A model generated the notes under the pieces. It saw nothing but the letters and a program-made list of their open reading frames with translations. It ran no database searches and was not told the DNA's origin. From positions 25,208,094 to 25,272,093 of the forward strand of contig CM034610.1 of NCBI GenBank assembly GCA_020091685.1: a DNA stretch of 64,000 bases. Direction: 5' to 3'. Below are positions 41,860-53,706 of this stretch, in pieces. The stretch's first letter is position 1; every line of letters begins with the position of its first letter. The position numbers and the translations under genes are program-made. Origin of the DNA: Lutjanus erythropterus. Its lineage: Eukaryota > Chordata > Actinopteri > Lutjaniformes > Lutjanidae.

Positions 41860-42720
41860 CAGTCCATATTTGTTGTTGTTCAGCCTTTCAAAAACATTTT
41901 CACTGCAGTAAAAAAACACTGCGCGCTCCCCAGGGAATCACGCACCTGTATTAACAGGGCAGTCTAGCAGCATGAATTACATTAAAGTTGATGAAACTGA
42001 TGAGTTATATTTATGAAATAAAGTAAATTTAATAAAAAAAAAACTAATTTAATCTGATGAATCACTTTATTCAAGTTGAGGACTTTGTTCAATGATATTT
42101 ATGTTTATGATGATGACAACAGACATTAAAAGCTTCCTCTGAAAACTTCGTTAGAAGCTTTGAACGTGAAAAAAATGATCGGTAGAATCAGTACAGCCCT
42201 AATTATTTATCTTCATCAGACCTGGGAATCCTTTTTCTCTGACACGATACCTGAAATACTCTGAGGTCTTGAGATCCTAAGTGAAACTCGAGGAATTGGG
42301 GAAAGACAACCAAATATTCCAAACCAAATATTCTTCTTCAATCCATGTTTAGTCTTTCAAAAACAACAGTTTGCTTTCCTGCTTGCTGCACACAGAGGGA
42401 GGCACCTGTAGTTTTGGGGCAGTCAAGCCGCATAAATTTATGTCACAGAAACTAATGAGTTATATTCATTAAAGAAAGTCGCTTTAATTAAGAAAGACTA
42501 ATTCATTTAATCCGATGAATTACTATTTCAAATTGAGGATTTTGTTCGAGGATTTTTAATTTTTTCTAGTGTGACGATGTCATAAAATATGTCAACAGAA
42601 ATTCAAAGCTTCACTTGTAAATCATGACCTGGGAATCCTTTTCGTCTGACACGATACCTGAAACACTCTGAGGTCCTGAGATCCCAAGTCAAACTCAAGG
42701 AGTTGGGCAAAGGTGTGACT
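41860..42720 (+). repeat. Diverged tandem duplication, unit about 400-455 bp
   Basis: 41865-42300 and 42330-42715 share, in order, CCTTTCAAAAAC / TCTTTCAAAAAC, GCACCTGTA, GGGCAGTC, TGAGTTATATT, TTTAATC(T/C)GATGAAT, GACCTGGGAATCCTTTT, CTGACACGATACCTGAAA and CTCTGAGGTC. The copies differ by many substitutions and indels. Confidence 0.75.
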
Positions 42721-43375
42721 GGCAGTGCATGTTTCTTCCCTCCACAAAGTAAAGGCGCAGTAATCCCTCAGAGTGGCTAACCGCCTCTCAGCAGCACCTC
42801 CACACCGATCCTGTCCTGTTCGTCGGTTCAAACACCGGTTTCTGTGCCGCTGAAGGACTGAGCATGTGCGTGACTCTGTGTGTGTGACTGCCTGAGTCAC
42901 TCCAGCCACGGACCCAAAAATGAGCCACATGGGTTTCCCAAAATGGAGGGAAAATGGCAGCTGAGAATGCTGAGGGCCTGGCCCTGATGGGAACGGGGGT
43001 GCTGGTCATCCAACTGGGCTAAAAGTGGAGACAGTGGAGGCATTAATCTGCTGCTGCTACACCGAGGAGGAATGACTCAGGGCTACAGGGCTGAAAAGGC
43101 TCCTTTTTCTCCTCTCTTTCTTTTGAATGTGAGGACTCAAATCTGTGTGCTCATCATCTCTATCTGCAATGCAGCAGGCTGCTGGGGATCACATTCACTG
43201 CTCGTGAGCCTCTGCGCTAAGACTGCACGCGCGGTGAAACGACAAAAAGAAGAGGGAAGGAAAACAGTATGGAAGAGAGAGAAAGTGGGGAAAAAGTCGA
43301 ACTGGGCAGCAGAGAGCTCAGCTGCCACATCAGACACTTCCTGTTTAAAGACTGACTGGTAGCATGAACGCATGC

Positions 43376-43378
<3 letters not shown>

Positions 43379-43406
<28 letters not shown>
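43379..43406. repeat. (CA)14 microsatellite
   Basis: A perfect CA run of 14 units. Confidence 0.95.
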
Positions 43407-44115
43407 GCGTGCACACACTCAAAGACCGGCTGGGCTGCTGTCCAGTGCCAGGCGCAGTATCAGCCGGGGAGCCGGCTCAGATACGAGGTGGCTGGTGCCG
43501 GTGCTCTGAACGCCTCACTGTTCTCCTCTCATCTCCCCGAGAGATGACTCCCGATGATAAATAATGGAGGTGCTGGTATTTAAACAATAATATTTCCGGG
43601 AGTGTATAAGCAGAGGTGGGATCGGGGACAAAAAGGAAATCAGGATAAAATGGAAATCAATGGCACTTGTCCGCCCCACAAATTGAAAAATGTTATCTCA
43701 GGTGAGCTGTTATCTTAATTTAGTGAATTTAGAGTCTATAGAGTGAGTTCACCGAGTCTTTTAGGCCCCTTTAGTCTCTGTATGAGCAGGAATTCAACAA
43801 TCCCCAGGCTGTGACTACACAAGCTGCCACATAAGAAGCCTAAAAACATGGCAATTTCAAAAGATCAATTCCCCTATTAAAACAACACTCGCCTCTTATA
43901 GCAGCAACTCGCATAAATATTTAAAGGTTGATTTTGTTTGCCGAGGATTTTAGATGGAAGATTTGTGAGATTTGTGCCTCCATCCCGGTACAACAGAGGT
44001 GAACTGGAACTAGGACTGGGTGATAAAGCTGAATAATGTGTCATGATAAAATGTTTAATATAAGCTGATATCACTAATTACTGGTCATTTTTAATTAGCC
44101 ATTTTAATAAAGAAC

Positions 44116-44129
44116 GGGGGGGGGGGGGG
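44116..44129. repeat. G14 homopolymer
   Basis: A run of 14 G, rare in this AT-rich intron. Confidence 0.93.
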
Positions 44130-45504
44130 AGTTTAACAGCCTTGAGTTTTCTTTATTAACAATTTCTCTACTAATTTTACTGCATTTAAGTGAAACTACT
44201 GAACCATTTATTGAGCAATTTTCTTGCTGCTATTGATGAAGTTTCTATTGCCAATACATATCACTCTTATTTTACTGCTCAGGCTTAACTGGGAGTGACT
44301 CTCTACCAAAAAAGGAGCCATCATGAATTATCCAGAGTGACAAGTGCATCATTTCTCGAAAGACGGGTTGGGGAATTTTTCTTCCATTAATGGGAGCACC
44401 AAACGAACTGCTTTCACCTGTGACGACGGCAAAAATGTTAAAACCATGACTGTCACGCTGTAGGTCAAGTTTTGGATGGAAGTTTTTTTTTTTTCTTCCG
44501 TTGCTCTGTGACTTCCCAAACTGGGTTTGTTATCATGTCACTTCTGTTAGTTGCTGTTTCTGGCAAAAGCAAAACTTTCCAGAGCTGCTCAGTTGCTCTT
44601 TACAAGGAACACGATCACAATCAGTTTACAGCCAGTGAAAACAGCTGTATGGTGTATGCAACGTACAAGTTTATAAAATAAAATAATTTAAATTTGAACA
44701 GTCGTATAAATTATTTAATTTGGCTCTAGGAGCTCTGTGAAATCTAACAAACTCAGGGTTATTTTGGCTTGGCGTTAGTTTTGCACAGACACACTCTGAT
44801 ACCTGATTCTGAGTCTGAAACATGGAGAATATGGAGTTTGAAAGACATGAGTGTTCATCTCATCTCGAAGTTACCGTAATTACTCATTTCCGACTTGTAA
44901 ATAGCACTTCCTTCATAATTATGACTGGAAAACTCCTTTCCTGAAATCTAAGCTCTAAAGGGCTTGTTGCTTAATAACACAGACGTGCCTGAAAACTAAA
45001 CAAGCACGAACGCCTTACGTTAGTCAACATCTGTCTTTCCAGGAAATTAAAACAACATTTTGTTAATATAGTATAGATTTACTTTATAAATATATAGGCC
45101 ATTTATTTTGACATGTTTCCACATGGCCATAAACACACATTAAGATGTTGTGACTCTCGCAGGTCATAAACATCCAGAGTAATTTATCTTTAAATCCACT
45201 TGTTCAATTTAGTAAATTATACGTACACTCACTATTGATCCTGGCCCAATTATGTATAATTTTTTTTGACAAAAGCAGTTATTTCTTTTCAGACAAATTC
45301 TGTCCATTTTTCTCCAAAAGAAATCAGTGAAAAATCAGTGAAACTCTGCTCTGGAACTGCCCAACAACGCCACATTCACCCCCTCCCTCGATATGAATAT
45401 GAAACGCTGCAGATATGCAATAGAGTAGCAGCAGGTGATCGAGGGTGTGTGTCAGGGTTCAAATGCATTTTTGGAAGTTATGAAGGTCACATATTCAAGC
45501 TTAG

Positions 45505-46000
45505 GATGTTAAAGGGAAAATCCTGCACTTTACATGTCAATATTTAGTCAGTGTTGATGGTAAATGCAGTCGATTGAAGAAATAAAATTCCTCAGTTTGT
45601 GCAATATTGTCTAAGAAAGCTTAGTTTTCCTGCATACGGAGCTGTGCCGGTAGTGCCTACATGTACCAGGATGCATTGTGCACGAGCTTGTAATGCCCAT
45701 GTAGCCATATATCACCAGCCTAGCTTAGAGCTATTACTTTGTTGGCGAAAACATGGCGTTAGGTGACTCATCTAGCACGCATCCTGGCTACACAGAGGCG
45801 GAGACTAGAAACCCAAGCCTGTAGTTCTTCCTGCATCCAGTGACATCACTGTGACATCACTGGATGCAGGAAGAACAACAGATTTTGGAGCATTAGAACT
45901 AAACTTTCTTGGAATTTATTGCTTCGACTGATTACATTTACCATCAACACTGGCTGGATATTCAAATGAAAAATGGCAAATTTCTCCTTTAAGTTGATCT
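45505..46000. mobile_element. Foldback element with TTAAAGGGAAAATCC end
   Basis: The left end TTAAAGGGAAAATCCTGC is answered by GGCAAATTTCTCCTTTAA on the right. Inside, TCAGTGTTGATGGTAAATGC and its inverse CATTTACCATCAACACTGGC sit near the two ends, and a 20-bp perfect inverted repeat (45824-45843 and 45857-45876, GTTCTTCCTGCATCCAGTGA) lies in the middle. No reading frame. Confidence 0.7.
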
Positions 46001-47293
46001 TAAACCAGGCAGGGAAGGTATAAGAAAATGCTACCTAGTTGCATTATGGGAAATGCACCTAGTATGAGGGACTACAAGTCAGACTGTGTCTGCTGCATCA
46101 ATATCAACCAGTCTTTTTATAGCCTGCGTCTTGTCAACCTTAGGGAACACTCTAGTGTCAATTTAATTTCCATTTTTAGCTAATGAATGAGCAAGTTACA
46201 TGTTTGCTCTTCTTGTCTTTCAATTTTTCAGTGCAAAAAATATTCCGTATAGTCAGTAAAAGCCTCATTTTAAAATTCTGGTCAACCCCGCTCCTCTCGA
46301 CTGAGCGGCATTAGTACCATGAAGGCAGAGAGAAAATTTAATACTCGCTCTTGGTTACTCCTTCCTCCATATCCATCCTAAGCTCTACCAACGCACTGCC
46401 TTCATTAGGTAATAAAGTAGCCCCCTCCCTCCCCGTTTTTCCTCCCCAGTCGCCTCTGTATCTCTCCCTCCCTCCCTCCTCGCACTCCTCGCACATCAAA
46501 GCGAGTCTCTCTGTCACTCTGGGGGATAGAAACGGTTAATGCCGGGGGCTTTGATGTTCCACTGCTGTGTGAGCCCAGCCAATCCTCAGCCTGCGCTCGC
46601 CTCCCATCCCTACATCATCTAATAATTCTTTGTGGAGGAGAGAGAGATTATGAAACTCTCTTTCACTCCTCTTCCTCGTGCATCCATCTCTCCTCTCCCT
46701 CGATACAGAATTCCTGCTCCCGACAAACACAAACGCCTTCAGAAACCTCCTCATTGTGTTTCTTGCATCATCTGCAGCTTATAGTACGTCTTTAAAGCTC
46801 CAGCTCCTTTGAAGGTCTGGGCGCGGAGGGGCGGAGACGAGATTGAGGGTGAATCTCTAAACCCGGCAGAGTCGCCGCGCTGCCAGACAGCGGTGTCAAA
46901 CAGCAGAACATGACCGGCATAAAGAGAGGGTCAGGGCTGCGGCGACGGGCCCTGTCAGCCACATTACAGTGTTTAGTGAAATACATATGCGTGTCTAACA
47001 GTACGTGCACACACTCTTTTTTTTTTTCCAGTGGGAGTGAGAGGAGTGCATAATAGAGCTCATCGTCTGTAACAGCCTCTCTGATGATGAGAACAATAAC
47101 ACAATCAGGCCCATTAGGACCGTCTCAGTGTTATGAAACTGACATTTTTCTCCTCATATATTTACTGTTGCTTCTGGGAGCCTGTTTTGAGGCGGCGGTG
47201 GCCTACAATAAGAAACACACATCAATGAGACCTCTGTCAGCTACACAGACGCCAGTTTTTTTTTTTTTGTGATATTCCTCTAGCCGCAGTATG

Positions 47294-47327
47294 TTCTTCT
47301 TCTTCTTCTTCTTCTTCTTCTTCTTCT
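47294..47327. repeat. (TTC)11 microsatellite
   Basis: A perfect TTC run, purine-rich (GAA) on the transcribed strand. Confidence 0.95.
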
Positions 47328-47509
47328 GCTGGAGCTTTTTTTCCCCCAGACTGTTATTCTGCTCTGTGATTTCAATCCACACCAGAGGGCTGTGAGAGTT
47401 TAACAAAATACCACTGCGGATTTATCGCAGCTACTTGAAATTTCAACATAAACCCATAAAATCTGAAAACAAGAGTCGCTTCATTTCTTAAAAATATTTT
47501 TAAAAAAAG

Positions 47510-48345
47510 TAAAAATTAGAGCAAAATGAGCCAGAGTCAAGCTCCTCTCAAGACCAGACTCAGGTTTTAGGAAGTTTACCCTGATTTATCTCAGATTTGC
47601 AGGAGAAATGTGGTCTGGAGCTTTGGGGGTTTTACTTCATAGAATATCTGGTAATTGAGCAGTTTTCAAATTAAATATTCCCCTCCTGAACTGCTCCCAC
47701 TAATTTACAAAAATATGTAATATTTATGAGTATAATCTGAATGGTTAAAGCACTGCTAAAAGCCAGTGAGACAAAAGGAAACTAAGGTCTTCAGATACTT
47801 TATCAGTTTTTTTTTTTTTGGCATGAAACAATTACAGATTTAGGTGTTATCTACACATACACTGATATTTTAAAAAAAATGAGTCATTTCCTACATTTTG
47901 GCCTCTTGTCCACATGCAAATACAGTTTTAGGCGACAGTTAATACAAAAGCTGCTTCCTCTGTGGATAAGCAAAACAGAGTGTTGTAAAAATTACAGCAA
48001 ATTTAATCAAATAAAACCAGAATTAAGCTCCTCCTAAGACCAGGCACAGATTTTAGGATGTTTCAGGTTGATTTATCTCAGATTTATGGGAGAAATGTGG
48101 TCCATAACATTGGGGTTTTTCTTCACAGAATAAAGGAGTTCACAGATTAAATAATCCTCTCCTGAACTGCTGACTGACATCACAATAATTTACAAAAATA
48201 TGTGATGTTTATGGGCAAATCTGATCATTATATCACAGCTGAAAGTGAATGAGACACAAGGGAAGGAAGAATCTTTAAACCAAAGTCTAAAGATACTCGA
48301 TCAAGCTTTTCTGGCACGATACATTTACAGATTTAGGTCTAGTTT
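47510..48345 (+). repeat. Diverged tandem duplication, unit about 480 bp
   Basis: 47513-47860 and 47995-48345 share AAGCTCCTC, AAGACCAG, TGATTTATCTCAGATTT, GGAGAAATGTGGTC, CTCCTGAACTGCT, AATTTACAAAAATATGT and ATTTACAGATTTAGGT-type words in the same order. Confidence 0.75.
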
Positions 48346-48477
48346 TAGATTGCTAAAATAAAGATTTTTGAAAACTGATTCAATGATCAGTGATCCAAAA
48401 GGGTCGATGGAAAATAAAAATATGCCTCTGTCTAGAAATTCCCACGGCCCGTCTGTATCACAAAGGTCTGTCCAAGC

Positions 48478-48722
48478 TTGGGCTGCAACTGCTGATTATT
48501 TTCAACATCGATTAATCTGTTAATCGTTTTCTCAATTAATTGATTAGATGTTTGGTGTATAAAATGTCAGAAAAATGGGGAAAATTGTCAGTCAGTGTTT
48601 CTCAAAGCCCGAGGTCATGTCCTCAAATTTCTTGTTTTGTCCACAACTCAAAAATATTCAGTTTACTGTCAAAGAGGAGTAAAGAAATCAGAAACTATTC
48701 ACATCTAACAAACTGAAATTTA
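48478..48722. repeat. AT-rich teleost repeat (GGGCTGCAAC type)
   Basis: GGGCTGCAACTGCTGATTAT, CATCGATTAATCTGTTAATC, AAAATGTCAGAAAAATGG, TGTCCACAACTCAAAAATAT and TTCAGTTTACTGTCAAAGAG match, in order, a very common fish repeat that I know from other genomes. Confidence 0.6.
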
Positions 48723-49111
48723 GTAGAAAGTAAGTAAGTAGTCATGAATTCTTCAGATTCCTCAAAACTCATCAATACATGCACGCCCGTTGTTGCTTTG
48801 TGTGATGAGCATGTGCCTGAAACAACAACAACAATGGTGGACAACTGGTTTGGTTAGAACTGCCAGGTCAGGTGTCAGAGAGGTGCTTAAGAAATCAAGG
48901 TAACAAAATAGGTGTCCAACACTATAAACATGCTCAGAACACTTGTACTGGACTGGCACGCTTGTTTGAGTATCTGGAATTGTTTTCATGTTCTTGTGTG
49001 TACACAGACTTTGACTGTTTTGTAAAACTACGGTCATGTGGACCGATGATTTTTCCTTTAAACAGATGGGAAAAATAACTGTTTACAAAATTACTTGTAT
49101 GCTTGTTGTCC

Positions 49112-49596
49112 TTAAAGGTGAAATGTAAAACCCCAGCGTTCAAAAATAGGTACTGCACATTTAAAATATCTAGAATTGAAACTATGAGCTAAAGATATTT
49201 TGACGACGACAGACGACGACAAGTCCTTCACTGTCAGCTGTTTGTAACTGTCAGCTGTCTGTCAATGTAAAGTCAAGCCACTTATCCTGAAAACAAAAGC
49301 TCACTGCTCTGAAAAAACACACTCTGGAGTTGGATTTCAGTGACTGCCTGTCTCACTGCCTGCCAAACTCCATTAACAAATTGCTCAATTTAAGCGTGAT
49401 AAACATCTACTCCTTCTAAAATATTATTAATGATTTCTTACAACCCATAAACAGACACCTACTCATTTGGCAACAATTTGGCATTAACTTAAGTTCCATG
49501 TAATGTGAATAAGCATGAAACTTAACATGGTTCCTAAATCTCTATCATGGTCATTTTATGATTTAGGACAATATTTCTACATATTTCTCCTTTTAT
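49112..49596. mobile_element. Short inverted-end element family M2, copy 3
   Basis: It starts TTAAAGGTGAAATGTAAAAC, carries CTGTCTCACTGCCTGCCAAA and CATCTACTCCTTCTAAAATA, and ends CTACATATTTCTCCTTTTA. Same orientation as the copy at 35857. Confidence 0.65.
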
Positions 49597-49967
49597 ACAC
49601 ATGCAGATGAGGTTGCACCTGTTCCTCAAAAACATTAGTATCTTCCTCTTCTCTTTACATTTGTGTTTCACGGTGACATTTGTGGGTCATAAACGGACGT
49701 CACAGAATTCAAAGGGAAGCGTCACGGTTCAAAAAGGAAGAAAACAAGCAAGGAAAGAAGGCTTGAAAGGAGTGAAGAGGGAACACTAAAGGAGTCAGAA
49801 ATAGGGTTTAATATGACTCAGAAGCAGCAGTTCAATCCAATTTTGCCAGAATAAGCACTCGGTGTTGGCAGAATTTGCATACTGCATGCCCATGCATCTG
49901 TAAACAGCCTTATTTCTGGCTCCTTTTTCTACTTTTAGAGGAGAGGGGAGGAGAGGAGGGGACTCAC

Positions 49968-50216
49968 CAGCCACAGAGTTAGGGCGGGGCATGAGGTACA
50001 GAGGGATGGAGTGGGCGGAGTGGGAGGACATGCTCTCCAGGTTGCGCTCAGGGATTTTGTTGAGGCTGTAGGTGGAGGCGGTCATGTTTTCATCCACCCT
50101 GTACAGGAACGAGTCCATGCCTGATTTCTGGGACTGCCACAGTTTCAGGTTTCCCCGGGAGCCCTCGCCGTATTTGCCGCCTCGCTCCATGTTCTCGGAA
50201 TAGCTGGTCAGTGTGG
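49968..50216 (-). CDS. tanc2: tanc2 window exon 3: conserved N-terminal segment
   Basis: The exon encodes [20 protein letters not shown], then a segment with [28 protein letters not shown] and [10 protein letters not shown]. The [26 protein letters not shown] stretch is strongly conserved in TANC2 and is the best N-terminal landmark in the window. The acceptor is TTGCAG before 50216 and the donor is GTGAGT after 49968. The exon begins with two bases and ends with one base of split codons, both of which fit the neighbouring exons. No catalytic motif is present. Confidence 0.94.
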
Positions 50217-51936
50217 CTGCAAGAGAACAAAACAACAACGTCTTATTGACAAATGTGAGTCATACTTTGTGCTTTTAGGCCATTTTCACACTGGGTTTGT
50301 TTTTGAATTTGACTGTCATCCCTTCACCTCGCTCAGCCCGTCTGCCTTCACACTTATTTACTGTAGCTCTGAATCGATCTGCGGTCGGCTGATGTAACGC
50401 TTTCCTCATCAAACTGCAGGTGTTCACACACTGTTGCCAAGAAACAATGTTGGCACCGGTTTTGACACAAAACGCTTCACATCAATGAGCATTTTCTCTT
50501 CTGTTCTCTTGCTAACGGTGCGAGAACGCCAAAGCTGATGTCAACGTGACGTGAGAACTTTAATCGTCTTCCAGTGGGAGTAAAGACGTGTTCTACCGGC
50601 ATCAAACATACCGCAGCTTGACTGGAAACTGACCACACCGCAGGGTCAATGACAAGGACCGCCCACTTGTCCGGGAGTAAAACTAGTAACTCTCATGTCC
50701 AATCAGATAAATGATTAATCACACTGTTTCTGTACATGCTTCACTCTTAGAAATAAGGGTTCCAAGAGGGTTCTTCCTGAAGCGCTGAAGTTCTACCCAG
50801 AGCCACTCGCTTCTAAAGAACCCTTTTGAAGACCAAGGGTTCCACTAAGACCCCCTTCATCCAAGGAGTGCTTTTTGGAAAAAAAAAAAAAAAAGTGCTT
50901 CAAGGACTGCTGAAATCCTTGAAGAACTTTTTCATCAAGGTTCTTTGTACCATTTCCCAGTAGAACCCCCTGTGTGGGTTCTGGATAAAACTGTTGGAAT
51001 ATAAAGGATTCTCAGTAGAACCTCTTGAGTGTGTTCTAGATAAAGCTCATGGAATATAAAGGGTTCTCAGTAGAACCCTTCAGGCGGAGGTAGAAGGTAG
51101 ATATAACCCTTGTATATAAAAGGTTCTCAGTAAAACCCCCTGAGTGGGTTTAGATGTAACCCTTTTATGTAAAAAGGTTCTTGGTAGAACTCCCGGGAAG
51201 GGTTCTGGATAAACTCTTGGAATGCAAGAAGGTTCTCAGTAGAACCTCCTGAGTGTGTTCTAGATAAAACTCTTGCATGTAAAAGGTTCTCAGTATAATC
51301 CCCTGAATGGGTTCTAGATAAAACTCTTGTATGTAAAAGGTTCTCGGTAGAACCCCCTGGGTGGGTTTAGACATAACCCTTTTATATAAAAAAGTTCTTA
51401 GTAAAACTCCCGGGAAGGGCTCTGGATAAAACTCTTGTGTATAAAAGGTTCTAAGTAGAACCTCCTAAATGTGTTCTAGATAAAACTCTTGTATATAAAA
51501 GGTTCTTGGTAGAACCACCTGGGTGTGTTCTTGTTAGCGCCCTTACAAGGTTGAAAGGTTCTGGGTCGAGCCCCCAAAGAGGGTCCTAGGTGGAACATTA
51601 CGTCATAGAAGGGTTCTCTGTAGAACCTTCCACATGGGGTTTTAGGTGAAACCTTTCACAGATGGTTCTAAGTATAACTTAATAATATTTTGGCTTCTAG
51701 ATTGAACTCTTGAAAAGTTCTACCAGGAACTAAAAATGGTTCTCTTACAGGGACAAGCCAAAGAACCCTTTATGGCTCTAGTTAGCAGCATTATTTCTGA
51801 GAGTGTTCCCTGACATGTCTACAGCCGATATACAGGCCAGGGGAAAAATATGATCCTTTTTTTATTTTGGGGTGAACCGTCCCTTTAAGGATTTTTCGTT
51901 TTACATTTACACTTGCTCGTTAAGATCGTCTCTCAC
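50217..51936 (-). other. tanc2 intron mostly filled by a minisatellite element
   Basis: 50217-50741 looks unique. 50742-51805 is the inverted-end minisatellite element. A fragment ending GGGGTGAACCGTCCCTTTAA (51853-51890, family M3) follows, just ahead of exon 2. Confidence 0.7.
50742..51805. mobile_element. Inverted-end minisatellite element, copy 3 (reverse orientation, both ends)
   Basis: Ends CACTCTTAGAAATAAGGGTT and (complement of the right end) CACTCTCAGAAATAATGCTG. Compared with copies 1 and 2 it is inverted: the CTAGTTAGCAGC and AAGCCAAAGAACC words are at the right. The interior has about ten ~54-bp monomers, each with GGTTCT-CAGT-AGAACC, a 6+4+6 inverted repeat. The monomer order repeats with a period of about 217 bp. 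Confidence 0.8.
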
Positions 51937-52120
51937 CGATAATCCCGCTGTCCCTGCTCTCCAGGGTCGAGGTGGGACTGGTGACAGAACCGTAGGCGCA
52001 GTCCTTGTTGCCGGCCTGGCCAGGCATGGCAGGGGGGAGGGTGGAGCAGGGGCTGCCTGCAGGGGGGGAGGCAGTGCTGCTGGTCAGGGTGGAGCACGGG
52101 CTGATCCTCTGGTTCTGACC
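51937..52120 (-). CDS. tanc2: tanc2 window exon 2: Ser/Pro-rich N-terminal segment
   Basis: The exon encodes 61 residues starting [20 protein letters not shown] and ending [11 protein letters not shown], plus one base of a split codon. It is rich in Ser, Thr and Pro, as expected of the phosphorylatable, disordered N-terminal region of TANC2. The acceptor is TTCCAG before 52120 and the donor is GTGAGA after 51937. The leftover G joins CC of the next exon to give Ala, so the protein reads [12 protein letters not shown] across the junction, a sequence typical of TANC2. The element 50742-51805 sits in the short intron just downstream. Confidence 0.92.
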
Positions 52121-52713
52121 CTGGAACACAAACAAACATACATGCATATTTTTAAAAGCTTTGTTTCCAACAACTTAATTAGTTAGTGAGTCACACAGAG
52201 AGAAAAATGTCACCTTCATGTAGTCAGTCCTTTAAAGGATCTTCTCTCCCACACGCTCCCATTTCTTAATAACAACTGATCATTTATAGCATTTTCCTAA
52301 AATATAGGTTTGAAGAAGCTCTATGAATCAGATGACACCACAAAGCTTAAGAAAAAAACACATTTACCATATATTTACATACACATACGCCTTCAATGGC
52401 CAGTATTCTTTCTAATAATGTTAATAAAACCTGTAAATAACACCTGTAGCACCTTTACAAATGTACATTACAGCAAATACTACTGCAGCTGAGGAGTATC
52501 GCAAGCAAAAACAAGCGTTGGAGAGGTAGTCTACATATCAGGGATGTGAGCCGGAACATCTAAATGCAGGAAAACAGTCATTTCCCCTTTTTAGAACCAA
52601 AAGGGAGTGGCTTTTGCAAAACCAGATTGTGCACAATCCCATGGCACAAGTGTGGTTGTGTAATGCAGCTCTTCCTAAACATGTGGAGGGACTGTAGGAG
52701 CTGTGCGACAAGC

Positions 52714-53706
52714 TTTAAAGGGCTGGTTTGGATTATTTAAAGTGCAGTTGTGTGAGGCTGATAAAGCAGAGGGTAACTGCAGGGTGCTGAAATCATGCCG
52801 TTACTGTAAAGAATATGTTATTCAGAGCGCGTATGTGTGGCAATCAAGCAGAAAATGTGCATGAAAATGGGTCTGTCAGTGAGGGTTAGACACTTGACAA
52901 AGTTTTGAGCTGCATCCAGATTATTACATCCATCCAGTCAGTGTATTACCTACAGTAGATGGCGGTCAGCACACCCCCAGTTTGGAGAAGCTGGTGTAGG
53001 AAGCTAAGTAATGTACTGCTGTGGACAGGGTCGACAGCAAAATGTATTTTAGCCACTTAGAAAACAGATCAATATCAGTTTAAGTGTACGCTATAGTTAG
53101 AATATTTTCACTGCTTTTACCTTGGTGTCAGACAGCCTTTTCTGACGGGAAACCGCTGTTACATAAGCCAAACATCACTCTCTCCAAACCAACCAAACTC
53201 CATAGGCGAAAACACTAATTTTAGCTTGCAGGACACAGGAGTCGCTGGTCTACCGCTGCCTTGATTTGTTAGTTTGTTTGTGTTATTGTGTGACTTTGGT
53301 GTTTTAAAAGGGATAGTTTGGATTCACCAAAGTCAAACAAATGAACAGATTGAGGCAGCAGTAGTGTCACAAATCCATTGTTCTTTGAGGTAAAATGACT
53401 AATTTCGCTAATGGAGTTTGGTTTATTTGGAGAGAATGATACTTGGCTTATATAACAGCAGTTTCCCACAAGAAAACAGCATCTAATAACAACTTAAAGT
53501 GGTGAAAATACTCCAAACCTATATTGCTTTTTTTTTAGGTGGCTAAATTACCTTTTGCTCCTGGCCCTGGCCACAGCAGTTCAGTGGCAGTACTGGCGTG
53601 TCAACCACCAGTTTGCAGTTTCCCGTCAAAAAAGGCTCCTCAATGGGGACATGCCAACTGCCATCTACGGTAGCTACCCGACTTCAAGTGACCCAAACTC
53701 TCCCCT
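52714..53706. mobile_element. Foldback element family M1, copy 2
   Basis: Left end TTTAAAGGGCTGGTTTGGAT. The right part CTTCAAGTGACCCAAACTCTCC faces it. The centre near 53300 is GTGTTTTAAAAGGGATAGTT followed by TGGATTCACCAAAGTCA. About 170 bases near the left end (52770-52930) are not shared with the other copies. Confidence 0.65.

Larger units (their letters stand above)
39309..49967 (-). other. tanc2 intron (10.7 kb)
   Basis: Plus-strand order: unique complex sequence 39400-40150; worn repeats 40160-41430; tandem duplication 41860-42720; unique 42720-45490, with a (CA)n at 43379 and G14 at 44116; foldback 45505-46000; unique 46000-47280; (TTC)n at 47294; tandem duplication 47510-48345; repeat 48478-48722; family M2 copy 49112-49596; unique to exon 3. 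No host gene inside. Confidence 0.65.

Noticed and set aside
50742-51805. CRISPR-like array of ~54-bp repeats
   Set aside because: The units are contiguous degenerate monomers without unique spacers, in a eukaryotic intron.
50742-51805. Steroid-receptor or heat-shock elements in the GGTTCT/AGAACC monomers
   Set aside because: The half-sites resemble AGAACA/TGTTCT or GAA/TTC blocks, but spacing and the final base do not fit the consensus; the palindromes are a property of the minisatellite.
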